Assembly (NCBI GenBank): GCA_007376745.1 | Contig: VMGU01000035.1 | Span: forward strand, 1-14,218 | Reading direction: 5' to 3' | DNA from: Parcubacteria group bacterium Athens0714_26 | Lineage (GTDB): Bacteria; Patescibacteriota; Minisyncoccia; UBA6257; 02-FULL-45-10c | Length of the DNA: 14,218 nt | Shown: piece after piece, positions 5,405 to 12,600 of the stretch | Numbering within the stretch: the stretch's first letter is position 1 | Layout of the letters: every line of letters begins with the position of its first letter | Made by a program: the position numbers and the translations under genes | The notes under the pieces: generated by a model | The model's database searches: none | What the model saw: only the letters and a program-made list of their open reading frames with translations | Told to the model about the DNA's origin: nothing

Positions 5405-7918
5405 ATGAACACAAAGACTAAAACGATTTTTAAAAAAATATCTAAAATATTCTCTTTTATATTATTTGCGTTTCTTTTAATCGCCGCGGCCGGATTAATA
5501 TTTTTTGCTTTTTCCTTAAAAGATTTACCCGACCCCAAACAACTAGACAACAGAAAAATCATCCAATCAACCAAGGTATACGACCGCACCGGCAAAATTC
5601 TGCTTTATGAAATTCACGGCGAAGAAAAACGCACGGTTCTGCCGTTTGCCGAAATACCCGAGCGCGTAAAACAGGCCACGCTGGCGATTGAAGACGCCAG
5701 CTTTTATAATCACCCTGCATTTGATTGGAAATCCATCGTGCGCGCGGTAACCGCCAATCTTCTGAAGGGCGAAGTCGTGCAAGGCGGCTCCACAATCACC
5801 CAACAACTCGCCAAAAACGCTTTCTTAACCAGAGAAAAAACCGTAGCGCGTAAAATAAAAGAATTAATAGTCGCGATTGAATTGGAAAAACTATATACCA
5901 AAGACGAAATCCTCGGCCTTTACATCAACCAGATACCTTACGGTGGAAATGCATACGGCATAGAAGCAGCCAGCCAGGTCTTTTTTAAAAAATCCGCCAA
6001 AGACCTGACCCTGCCAGAAACCGCCTTACTCGCCGCCATAGCACAGGCGCCCAGCTACTATTCCCCGTACGGTTCCCATTTAAAAGAATCTCTGGAAAGA
6101 AAAGATTATGTTTTAGATCAGATGACCTCATTAGGATTTATAAGCGAAGCGGAAAAAATTAAGGCTCAAAAAATAAAGCTTAAATTCGCGCCGCGCGCTA
6201 ATGGCCTTAAGGCGCCGCATTTTGTTCTCGCGGTTCAAGATTATTTAAATAATAAATACGGCGAAGATTATATAACTACCGCGGGACTCAACGTCATAAC
6301 CACCCTTGATTGGAATTTACAACAATTAGCGGAAAAAACGGTAAAGGATGGCGCCGAAAGAAATAGAGAACTTTATAAAGGATATAATGCGGCGCTAGTC
6401 TCGGAAGATGCCACCACTGGACAAGTTTTGGCCATGGTAGGCTCTAAAGATTATTTTGCGGCTCCTGAACCAACGGGTTGCACGCCGGGCAAGGATTGCC
6501 GATTTGAAGGCAACTTTAACGTTGCCGTCCAAGGCCTTCGCCAACCCGGTTCTGCCATGAAACCATTTGTATACGTAACGGCTTTTGAAAAAGGGTACTC
6601 GCCCGATACAATGATTTTTGATTTACCCGCCGAATTCGCGCCCAATAATCCAAATTGCCCGATAGTTGTTGATTTTTCCAACAACAATGACCAGTGTTTC
6701 CACCCGCATAATTTTGACGGTTACTTTAGGGGTCCGGTAAACCTAAGAAATGGCTTGGCGCAATCCATAAACATACCCTCCGTAAAAACATTGTATCTGG
6801 CCGGTATAGACAATACCCTAAAAACCGCTAAAGATTTCGGCATAACAACCCTCACGGAACGCAGTCGCTATGGCCTTTCACTGGTACTCGGAGGAGGAGA
6901 AGTTACTTTAATGGATTTAACTAATGCTTATTCGGTTTTTGCCCAGGAAGGAATAAGCCGCCGTCAATCAATGATATTGTCCATCACGGATTCTCAAAAT
7001 AATATTCTGGAAAAATATACAGATAACCCTCAACAAGTAATTGACCCTCAATATCCGCGCCTGATTAACGATATTTTATCCGACGTCAACGCAAGATCGG
7101 CTTTATTTTCTGCCAGCCTGCCGCTAACAATATTCCCCGGCCATGAAGTTGCCCTTAAAACCGGCACTACCAACGATTACCGCGACGCTTGGGCTATGGG
7201 CTACACGCCTAATTTGATAGTCGGAGTCTGGGCAGGCAACAACAATAATACCGCCATGGAAAAACAAGGAGGAAGTATATTGGCCGCCGTTCCTATTTGG
7301 GGCGCATTTATGAAAGAAGCGCTAAAAGACAAGCCGTTAACCACCTTCACCAAACCCGACCCCGTATTCAGCAATAAAACCATGTTGCGCGGCGACTACA
7401 TTGTTAATTACCAAACCAGCGACAAAACATATCCGCAAGTTCACGATATTCTTTTTTACATAGATAAAAATAATCCCCAGGGACCGACTCCTCAAAATCC
7501 CCAAGACGACCCCCAGTTTAATAATTGGGAGCAACCGGTTTTATTGTGGGCCAGAAACAATATCCCAAATTTCGACGCCACCTATAACCAGCTGCCGCCG
7601 GGCGGTAATATCAGCGAGCTGGAAACAAAAAATTACCAGCCCAACATTAATTGGATTTCCCCTCAAAAAGGCGCCTTCATAAAACAAAACAGCAATATCA
7701 ATATCCAAGCGGATATCGAAACCGTATTTGATATCAATAAAATCGAAATCTACTTCAATAATAATTTAATATCTTCCCAATCCGTTAATCCGGTAAAAAA
7801 ATATGCCTTAAATTATAATTTTTCTCCGGCATCTATAGATCTACAAAATTCTTTAAAAATTAAAGTTTTTGATGTCTTAGGCAACACCAAAGAATCTTCT
7901 TTAATATTATTTAAATAA
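5405..7918 (+). CDS. Class A penicillin-binding protein (PBP1A-type glycosyltransferase and transpeptidase)
   Basis: Bifunctional cell-wall synthase: it polymerises lipid II into glycan strands and crosslinks the stem peptides outside the membrane. The 837-aa product has a cytoplasmic stub, one membrane helix (about 15-37), and a GT51 glycosyltransferase domain with catalytic Glu96 in EDASFYNHP and the motif GGSTITQQLAKN (127-138). The transpeptidase domain has the nucleophile motif S383-A-M-K386, S454-I-N456 and K585-T-G-T588, all intact. Four cysteines between the first two transpeptidase motifs region (C359, C365, C418, C431) could form disulfides. A Pro/Asn/Gln-rich linker (about 685-745) leads to a C-terminal Ig-like beta domain (about 748-837), common as an accessory in this family. 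It is convergent with dnaN, with only 26 bases between stops. No Shine-Dalgarno sequence. The gene was not assigned a symbol because pbp1A and mrcA names do not transfer safely. Confidence 0.96.
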   Translation: MNTKTKTIFKKISKIFSFILFAFLLIAAAGLIFFAFSLKDLPDPKQLDNRKIIQSTKVYDRTGKILLYEIHGEEKRTVLPFAEIPERVKQATLAIEDASFYNHPAFDWKSIVRAVTANLLKGEVVQGGSTITQQLAKNAFLTREKTVARKIKELIVAIELEKLYTKDEILGLYINQIPYGGNAYGIEAASQVFFKKSAKDLTLPETALLAAIAQAPSYYSPYGSHLKESLERKDYVLDQMTSLGFISEAEKIKAQKIKLKFAPRANGLKAPHFVLAVQDYLNNKYGEDYITTAGLNVITTLDWNLQQLAEKTVKDGAERNRELYKGYNAALVSEDATTGQVLAMVGSKDYFAAPEPTGCTPGKDCRFEGNFNVAVQGLRQPGSAMKPFVYVTAFEKGYSPDTMIFDLPAEFAPNNPNCPIVVDFSNNNDQCFHPHNFDGYFRGPVNLRNGLAQSINIPSVKTLYLAGIDNTLKTAKDFGITTLTERSRYGLSLVLGGGEVTLMDLTNAYSVFAQEGISRRQSMILSITDSQNNILEKYTDNPQQVIDPQYPRLINDILSDVNARSALFSASLPLTIFPGHEVALKTGTTNDYRDAWAMGYTPNLIVGVWAGNNNNTAMEKQGGSILAAVPIWGAFMKEALKDKPLTTFTKPDPVFSNKTMLRGDYIVNYQTSDKTYPQVHDILFYIDKNNPQGPTPQNPQDDPQFNNWEQPVLLWARNNIPNFDATYNQLPPGGNISELETKNYQPNINWISPQKGAFIKQNSNINIQADIETVFDINKIEIYFNNNLISSQSVNPVKKYALNYNFSPASIDLQNSLKIKVFDVLGNTKESSLILFK

Positions 7919-7944
7919 CAGAATCACAAACAATCAAACGCCGG

Positions 7945-9051
7945 CTAACCCTCTTTAATCGGCATCAAGATATAAAAATAGGAAAAATCTTGACCGGATT
8001 TAAGAATCGCCGGCCTTTCTTTATTTACGGCAAAAATAAGTTCTTCTGAATCAAAATTTTTTAAGCCATCCATTAAATATCTCCAGTTAAAAGAAATATT
8101 GAAGTTTTCCCCTTTAATTTTAGCCGGGATTAAATATTTATTTTCTCCTAAATATGAATTGTTGGAAAAAACCTCCAAAGACTTTCCGCCTTCGGTTGTT
8201 TTGATTTTAATATCATTAACCTTACCGGTAAAATTACTTACAAGCTTCACGGCATTTAAAAACTGCTCCCTACTTAATAAACATTCGGTTTCAAATTCCT
8301 TCGGGATTATTTGCTCATAATTAGGATAATTGCCGTCAATAACCCTAGAAATAAGCTCTACGCCGTCGGTTTTAAATAAAACCTGATTAAGGTCCACGCA
8401 AATAACCAATTCGCCATCGGGAACAACCCTAATCACCTCCTGCGCTATTTTAAGAGGAATAATAACATTAAAACCCTTATGTAAATTTGATTTGTAATCT
8501 TTTTCGAATAATGTTTTCTCGGCCAGACGAAAGCTATCAGTTGCCACTAATTTTAAATTTGATGTTTGAAAATTAAATAAAATACCGCTTATTTCTGGAT
8601 GAATTTCCGATACCTGAGCGGAATTAATTACTTTTAATAATGAATTCTTAAAAATCGTGGCGTCTATTTTAATACAAGTTTCAATATTATCAATTTTAGG
8701 AATAATCGGGTATTCATCCTCGCTTAATCCCTGTATATTAGCTTCATAATTATCAGTCTTATAAATAAGATTATTATTAATTGACTCTAAATTAATCCTC
8801 TCGCTATCAGAATTAATCACGATATTATTTAAAACCGAAAATGGAATAGTTACCCCTCCATCCTCTATCACTTTACATGATATTAAATGTGTTATAGCTA
8901 ATTCTAAATTTGTAGCGACTAATTTAATTTTATTATTATGGGTTTTAATTAAAATATTTTTTAAAATAGGTAAATTAGCATTTTCAGTTATTGCCCGCCC
9001 TATGGTATTTAACCCCTCTTTTAAATTATCTCTTAATATAATTATTTTCAT
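7945..9051 (-). CDS. dnaN: DNA polymerase III sliding clamp, beta subunit
   Basis: The beta clamp encircles DNA and tethers the replicative polymerase. The 368-aa product starts MKIIILRDNLKEGLNTIGRA and has the family landmarks LPILKNILI (27-35), KLVATNLELAI (43-53), LVATDSFRLAEK (in the middle domain) and the C-terminal YFYILMPIKEG, which matches the usual YLIMP-type end that lines the protein-binding pocket. Length is normal. The start at 9051 has no Shine-Dalgarno sequence; TATATA (complement of 9057-9062) lies 5 bases before the ATG. It is downstream of dnaA on the same strand, the conserved dnaA-dnaN order, separated by 195 AT-rich bases that look like the replication origin. The gene uses AT-rich codons more strongly than the penicillin-binding protein gene. 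Confidence 0.97.
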   Translation of the reverse strand: MKIIILRDNLKEGLNTIGRAITENANLPILKNILIKTHNNKIKLVATNLELAITHLISCKVIEDGGVTIPFSVLNNIVINSDSERINLESINNNLIYKTDNYEANIQGLSEDEYPIIPKIDNIETCIKIDATIFKNSLLKVINSAQVSEIHPEISGILFNFQTSNLKLVATDSFRLAEKTLFEKDYKSNLHKGFNVIIPLKIAQEVIRVVPDGELVICVDLNQVLFKTDGVELISRVIDGNYPNYEQIIPKEFETECLLSREQFLNAVKLVSNFTGKVNDIKIKTTEGGKSLEVFSNNSYLGENKYLIPAKIKGENFNISFNWRYLMDGLKNFDSEELIFAVNKERPAILKSGQDFSYFYILMPIKEG

Positions 9052-9246
9052 TAGTTTATATAATTAGTTGTAGTAGTGTTTTTAAAATCTGTTAATAATA
9101 TCGAATTAGTTATATATAATCTTGAAAAATTATTTACACATAGTGTGTGTTGGTTGTGGATAAAGTAATGAATATTTTTTTAAAAAATAAATATCAATTT
9201 TTATAAACAATTAATTCAACTATTTATACACATTCTTATCAACAAG
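9052..9246. other. oriC: Putative chromosomal replication origin (oriC) between dnaA and dnaN
   Basis: The 195-bp AT-rich spacer contains a perfect DnaA box TGTGGATAA (9155-9163; TTATCCACA on the minus strand). It also has TTATACACA (9224-9232), which fits TTATNCACA, and three boxes with one mismatch to that consensus: TTATTTACA (9130-9138), TTATAAACA (9201-9209) and TTATCAACA (9236-9244). The runs around 9174-9205, nearly all A and T, are a candidate unwinding element. Position beside dnaA and dnaN is the commonest for bacterial origins. I cannot compute GC skew here. A further box lies upstream of dnaA (10679-10687), so the origin may be split. Confidence 0.6.
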
Positions 9247-10553
9247 TTATTCTTTATAAATCATTTCTTTTATCATTAATATTTTATGGTTTAAATTTTG
9301 GTCGCGGTTAATTTCCTGGTTTAGTTTGTTGTAGGCGTAAATGGCGGTCGTGTGGTCTCTTTTGCCGAGTTTTTCTCCGATACACGGGTAAGACATATCC
9401 AAAACATCTCTTAATAAATACATGGTGATTTGTCGAGGTTCGGCTATATTACTTTTTCTACTCCTTCCTATTAAATCATTGGTTGATATTTCAAAATAAT
9501 CTGAAACAGCTTTCATAATTTGGGTAGGACTAATGTTTTTTATAGGCTGCTGGTTGGTTTCGTTAATAATTTCTTCCACTAATTTAACGGAAACCTCAAT
9601 TTGTTTGGTGTTTAGGTAGAAAATGATTTTATTTAAAACACCTTCTAATTCCCTAAGGTTTTTCTGTATTTTGGAGGCGATTAGATTGACGATGTTTTCC
9701 GGAAGGGAGTAGCCGCGTTCTTGTAATTTGGTTTTTAAGATAGCCATTCTTAATTCGTAGTCTGGGCAGCTTATATCCGCTATCATACCTCCTTCAAATC
9801 GCGATCTTAAGCGTTCTTCAAGTGTGGGAATAAATTTAGGCGGCCTGTCGGAAGAAATAATGATTTGTTTGTTGTTTTCATATAAAGCGTTAAAGGTATG
9901 GAAAAATTCTTCTTCTGTTTTTTCTTTTCCGCCTATGAATTGTATGTCGTCAATAATTAAAACGTCTACTAGGCGGTATTTTTCTTTTACGTCCTCAATT
10001 CTTTTATTTCTTAGCGCCCATACCACGTCGTTGGTGAATTTTTCCGACGACACGTATTTAACCCGTATTTTATTTTCCCATAAATAAAAAGCGGATTGTA
10101 TTTTTTACCCACTTCTTTTATGACGGCAGTTGCCGCCGCGTAAGCGAGTTCGTTAGATGAACCGACAATAAAAGAGTTAAGAGAGTATTTTGGATTAAGA
10201 TTGGTTTCGGGGTCGATTTTAAGTTCGGTAAAAGAAAGTTGGGCATCAGAAATATTTTTATTAGGCAAACTATTTTTTATTTTACTATTTTTTAACGATG
10301 TGTTTGTTTTATTGTCTACGATATACTCTATTTTTTTGGTGCTGGAGTCAATATTGCGCAAGCAAGCCAAGATAATTTTATTATATTTGTTCTCAACCCA
10401 TTCTTTGGCGAAATTATTCGGTAAACCGACAAAAACGACACCCTCCTGTTTGTCCAGGAGCTGGCTATTCTTTAGCCAGGTCACAAAATTAGGCCGGGAT
10501 ATTTGTAATTCTAATTCGCCGAGTACCGCTTGCCAAAGTTGTGATAAATCCAT
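9247..10553 (-). pseudogene. dnaA: Chromosomal replication initiator DnaA, frameshifted with the Walker A region missing
   Basis: DnaA binds DnaA boxes and, as an ATP-bound AAA+ filament, opens the origin. The first frame (ATG at 10553) gives domain I (MDLSQLWQAVLGELELQISR), a variable linker, and the start of domain III, ending NPLFIYG (residues 153-159). It then runs out of frame to a stop at 10011. The second frame resumes at about 10078 with WENKIRVKYVSSEKFTNDV. It contains Walker B LIIDDIQFI, sensor I IIISSDRPP, the arginine-finger region LEERLRSRFEGG, and the domain IV DNA-binding signature KRDHTTAIYAY, ending at 9247. Between FIYG and RVKY the family has about 24-25 residues including GxGLGKTHL; here only about 5 remain, so roughly 20 codons are gone and the frame shifts. 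Everything else is well conserved. A deletion artefact in the assembly is the likeliest cause, since dnaA is normally essential; a genuine lesion is possible. Confidence 0.9.
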
Positions 10554-10678
10554 AATTTATTTAAAGATAATTTAATAAAAATTCTTCGGCTGTTTTAAAT
10601 TTTATGACGTATAAGACTAAGTTTAGTTTTGTGGCGGGAATAGTCAAAGCGGGACAATAGAACAACATGTTAATTTTC

Positions 10679-10687
10679 TGTGGAAAA
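10679..10687 (-). promoter_or_regulatory. DnaA box in the dnaA-rpmH intergenic region
   Basis: TGTGGAAAA is TTTTCCACA on the minus strand and fits the relaxed DnaA-box consensus TTWTNCACA. It sits about 130 bases upstream of dnaA, so it may serve dnaA autoregulation or belong to a bipartite origin. In the rest of this 269-base gap (10554-10822) I see only the rpmH promoter and AT-rich DNA; no convincing dnaA promoter was found. Confidence 0.45.
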
Positions 10688-10787
10688 CTTTTATTTGTCT
10701 TGTGTGTGCGGGATTTACCTAAAATTATCTGCTTTAAACAATAAATTTGCAAACATCGGGATTTTTAAGGGTTAACGCTGTTTTTAT

Positions 10788-10816
10788 TTGCCTTTCCTCG
10801 CCCTTTTTGATATTCT
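10788..10816 (+). promoter_or_regulatory. Promoter of the rpmH-rnpA-yidC-jag operon
   Basis: TTGCCT (10788-10793), 17 bases, TATTCT (10811-10816), with TGA directly before the -10 box (extended -10). Six bases separate the -10 box from the rpmH ATG, so transcription should start at or next to the A of the start codon and the mRNA would be leaderless. Confidence 0.6.
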
Positions 10817-10822
10817 TTTGTT

Positions 10823-10957
10823 ATGTCGCTTACTTATAAACCCAAAAAGAAAAAAAGAGTAAGAACTCACGGCTTTTTAAAGCGCAGCAGGACGCCGGGC
10901 GGAAGGCGGGTTTTGGCCAGAAGAAGGTCAAAAGGAAGACATCGTCTGACGGTTTAG
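10823..10957 (+). CDS. rpmH: 50S ribosomal protein L34
   Basis: L34 is a small, very basic protein that binds 23S rRNA in the large subunit. The 44-aa product reads MSLTYKPKKKKRVRTHGFLK, then RSRTPGGRRVLARRRSKGRH, then RLTV. It shows the family features: TYKP at the start, THGF, the T-P-G-G-R-R-V-L-x-R-R-R core and a C-terminal R-L-x-V. Length is the usual 44-46 residues. It has no Shine-Dalgarno sequence and a promoter ending 6 bases before the ATG. It is the first gene of the conserved block rpmH-rnpA-yidC-jag, divergent from dnaA as in most bacteria. Confidence 0.97.
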   Translation: MSLTYKPKKKKRVRTHGFLKRSRTPGGRRVLARRRSKGRHRLTV

Positions 10958-10979
10958 TTTTTTAATTCTACGCGATCGT

Positions 10980-11303
10980 ATGCTGGCTAAAAAATACCGT
11001 TTGCCTATCCAGGTAGTTATCGGGAAACGCGGCCAAAGTTATAAAAGCCGTTATTTTTTACTAAAAATATTTGCTAATTCTTTGGCCTTTAACCGTTTCG
11101 GCGCGGTAATCAGTAAAAAGGTGGCCCCTAGAGCCGTAGACCGCAATAAATTAAAAAGGCAGATTTTTAATTTTTTTAAAAATAATTCTTTGCCTGTCCA
11201 AAACCCAAATCAAAATAAAGATTTTTTAATAATTGCGTTCCCCGGAATTTTGTCGGTAGAAAAAAAAGATTTTATAAGCGATTTAGGGAAATTGTTTTTT
11301 TGA
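10980..11303 (+). CDS. rnpA: Ribonuclease P protein component
   Basis: RnpA is the protein cofactor of the RNase P ribozyme and helps bind precursor-tRNA leaders. The 107-aa basic product begins MLAKKYRLP, has FGAVISKKVAPRAVDRNKLKRQIFNFF (an R-N-x-x-K-R core at about residues 55-60, the RNA-binding signature) and FLIIAFPG near the end, the typical strand pattern of the family. Length is on the short side (110-120 is usual) but complete. It follows rpmH by 22 bases, its conserved partner. No Shine-Dalgarno sequence; translation may depend on coupling. Stop is TGA. Confidence 0.95.
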   Translation: MLAKKYRLPIQVVIGKRGQSYKSRYFLLKIFANSLAFNRFGAVISKKVAPRAVDRNKLKRQIFNFFKNNSLPVQNPNQNKDFLIIAFPGILSVEKKDFISDLGKLFF

Positions 11304-11317
11304 ATTAAAATAATAAT

Positions 11318-12007
11318 ATGTGGCAAAGTTTTTTATATTTTCTTTTTAACATTTTAATTTTTCTTTATCAGACTATAGCTTTTTCTGATTTGGGAGTTGC
11401 TATTATTTTGCTTACGATTTTAATAAGGCTGGCACTCGTCCCTTTATTTTATAAAGGCGCCAAAAGCCAGATGATTATGCAGAAAATCCAGCCCAAGCTT
11501 CAGCAAATTCAGCACGACCATAAAGACAACAAAGAAAAACAAGCGCAGGCCATGATGGAGCTGTATAAACAACATAAAGTTAATCCTTTTTCCGGAATCT
11601 TGTTGCTTTTTGCCCAACTTCCTGTTTTTATTGCGCTTTATAGTCTTTTTATTAATTTTTCTAAGTTTAGTCTGGATAATTTATATGGTTTTGTTTCGAG
11701 GCCAGATCATTTACAGCTTTTATCTTTTGACTTGATAGATCTTAGAAATAGCAATATAATAATTGTTGGCTTGGCTGCTTTAGCCCAGTATTTTCAAGGT
11801 TATTTGACGCTGCCTAAAAGCGAGCCCGGCAAACCGGTAAGCGGCGCGGAAAAAATAGGCAAGCAAATGGTTTTTATGGGGCCGATTATCACGCTGGTTA
11901 TTTTATGGAAGTTACCCGCCGCAATCGGCATTTACTGGCTGACAAATTCCATTTTTTCGGTTGCGCAGCAAATATATATTAATAAGAAAGTTAAAATAGA
12001 CGTGTAA
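11318..12007 (+). CDS. yidC: Membrane protein insertase YidC/Oxa1 family
   Basis: YidC inserts and folds membrane proteins, alone or with Sec. The 229-aa product is the short form without the large periplasmic domain of gram-negative YidC. It has hydrophobic segments at about 4-20, 24-45, 92-112, 146-165 and 185-215. The conserved positive charge of the hydrophilic groove is Arg37 (TILIRLALVPL), and the cytoplasmic loop QKIQPKLQQIQHDHKDNKEK (55-74) is the charged coiled-coil hairpin of the family. NPFSGILLLFAQLPVFIALY (89-108) matches the NP..GCLP-type motif. It follows rnpA by 14 bases; the small yidD gene often found between them is absent. No Shine-Dalgarno sequence. The next gene starts 5 bases after its stop. 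Confidence 0.95.
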   Translation: MWQSFLYFLFNILIFLYQTIAFSDLGVAIILLTILIRLALVPLFYKGAKSQMIMQKIQPKLQQIQHDHKDNKEKQAQAMMELYKQHKVNPFSGILLLFAQLPVFIALYSLFINFSKFSLDNLYGFVSRPDHLQLLSFDLIDLRNSNIIIVGLAALAQYFQGYLTLPKSEPGKPVSGAEKIGKQMVFMGPIITLVILWKLPAAIGIYWLTNSIFSVAQQIYINKKVKIDV

Positions 12008-12012
12008 AATTT

Positions 12013-12492
12013 ATGGAAGATTTAAAAAATACAATTAAAAAACTTTTGGAAATAGGCGGGTTTAATGATTTTTCCATTGATGCCGACGCCGGGAACAAAC
12101 GCGTTTCGGTTTTTATCCATGATGTGGATGTGAATAAATTTTTGCCGAAACTAATTTTTGATTTTGAGCATCTGGTTAAATTAATTTCTAAAAAAACTAA
12201 TACGCCGGATAATTCGGGTGACCCGCAGACAACCGCTGGTACGGTTGCGGGTAAGGAAGGGGTTTTTATTTTGGATATTAATAATTATCGCCGCGAACGA
12301 GAGCGTTTAATCGGTGAGTTGGCAAAAGCCGCAGCCAGAAAAGTTTTATTAAACCGCGAGCAGGTGGAGTTGCCGGCGATGAACGGTTACGAAAGAAGAT
12401 TGGTCCATCTGGAGCTGGCTTCAAGACCAGATATTAAAACCGAGAGCATCGGTGAGGGCGCCACGAGACGAGTGGTGATAAAGTTGTTATAA
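12013..12492 (+). CDS. jag: Jag/KhpB-like RNA-binding protein (KH and R3H domains)
   Basis: Jag (SpoIIIJ-associated, KhpB) is a cytoplasmic RNA-binding protein whose gene regularly follows yidC. The 159-aa product has a KH-like N-terminal half (about 1-60). A Gly/Thr-rich linker (63-82) follows, then the R3H half: FILDINNYRRERERLIGELA (85-104) and the R3H core ERRLVHLEL (127-135, with R128 and H132). It ends GATRRVVIKL. The R3H part matches the family closely. In the KH half the usual GxxG loop (IGKRG before a TLDALQ-like helix) is not visible; the place reads NKFLPKLIFDFEHL. The separate Jag-N domain of Firmicutes is absent. It lies 5 bases after yidC, so it is surely co-transcribed. Assignment rests on the R3H domain and synteny. 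Confidence 0.9.
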   Translation: MEDLKNTIKKLLEIGGFNDFSIDADAGNKRVSVFIHDVDVNKFLPKLIFDFEHLVKLISKKTNTPDNSGDPQTTAGTVAGKEGVFILDINNYRRERERLIGELAKAAARKVLLNREQVELPAMNGYERRLVHLELASRPDIKTESIGEGATRRVVIKLL

Positions 12493-12513
12493 GGTTATTA
12501 TTGTGTCGCTAAG

Positions 12514-12535
12514 CGCTATTTTGTGTGTAATAGCG
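12514..12535. terminator. Weak hairpin between convergent genes (possible terminator)
   Basis: CGCTATT (12514-12520) pairs with AATAGCG (12529-12535) around an 8-base loop, 22 bases after the jag stop. No T-run follows on the plus strand, and on the minus strand the next bases are not T-rich either. It may still end or stabilise the jag transcript. The rest of the gap (12536-12600) is AT-rich with nothing clear. Confidence 0.3.
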
Positions 12536-12600
12536 AAGACAGTGATGTTTTGTATAATATTCGCGGTATTCGTATATATTCGTAGTTTTGTATTATTTTA

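Noticed and set aside
7919..7944. Shared terminator between the convergent penicillin-binding protein gene and dnaN
   Set aside because: No stem with a T-run is visible in the 26-base gap.
9064..9078. TAG-type triplets (TAGTTGTAGTAG) resembling DnaA-trio elements in the putative oriC
   Set aside because: They are not next to a DnaA box in the arrangement known for such elements, and four triplets in AT-rich DNA can be chance.
10561..10752. 63-aa minus-strand frame between dnaA and rpmH
   Set aside because: No start signals, composition follows the AT-rich background, and it covers the control region with a DnaA box.
12558..12582. Three TATTCG copies spaced 9-10 bases apart between jag and the propeller gene
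   Set aside because: Too short and AT-rich to distinguish from chance, with no flanking signals.
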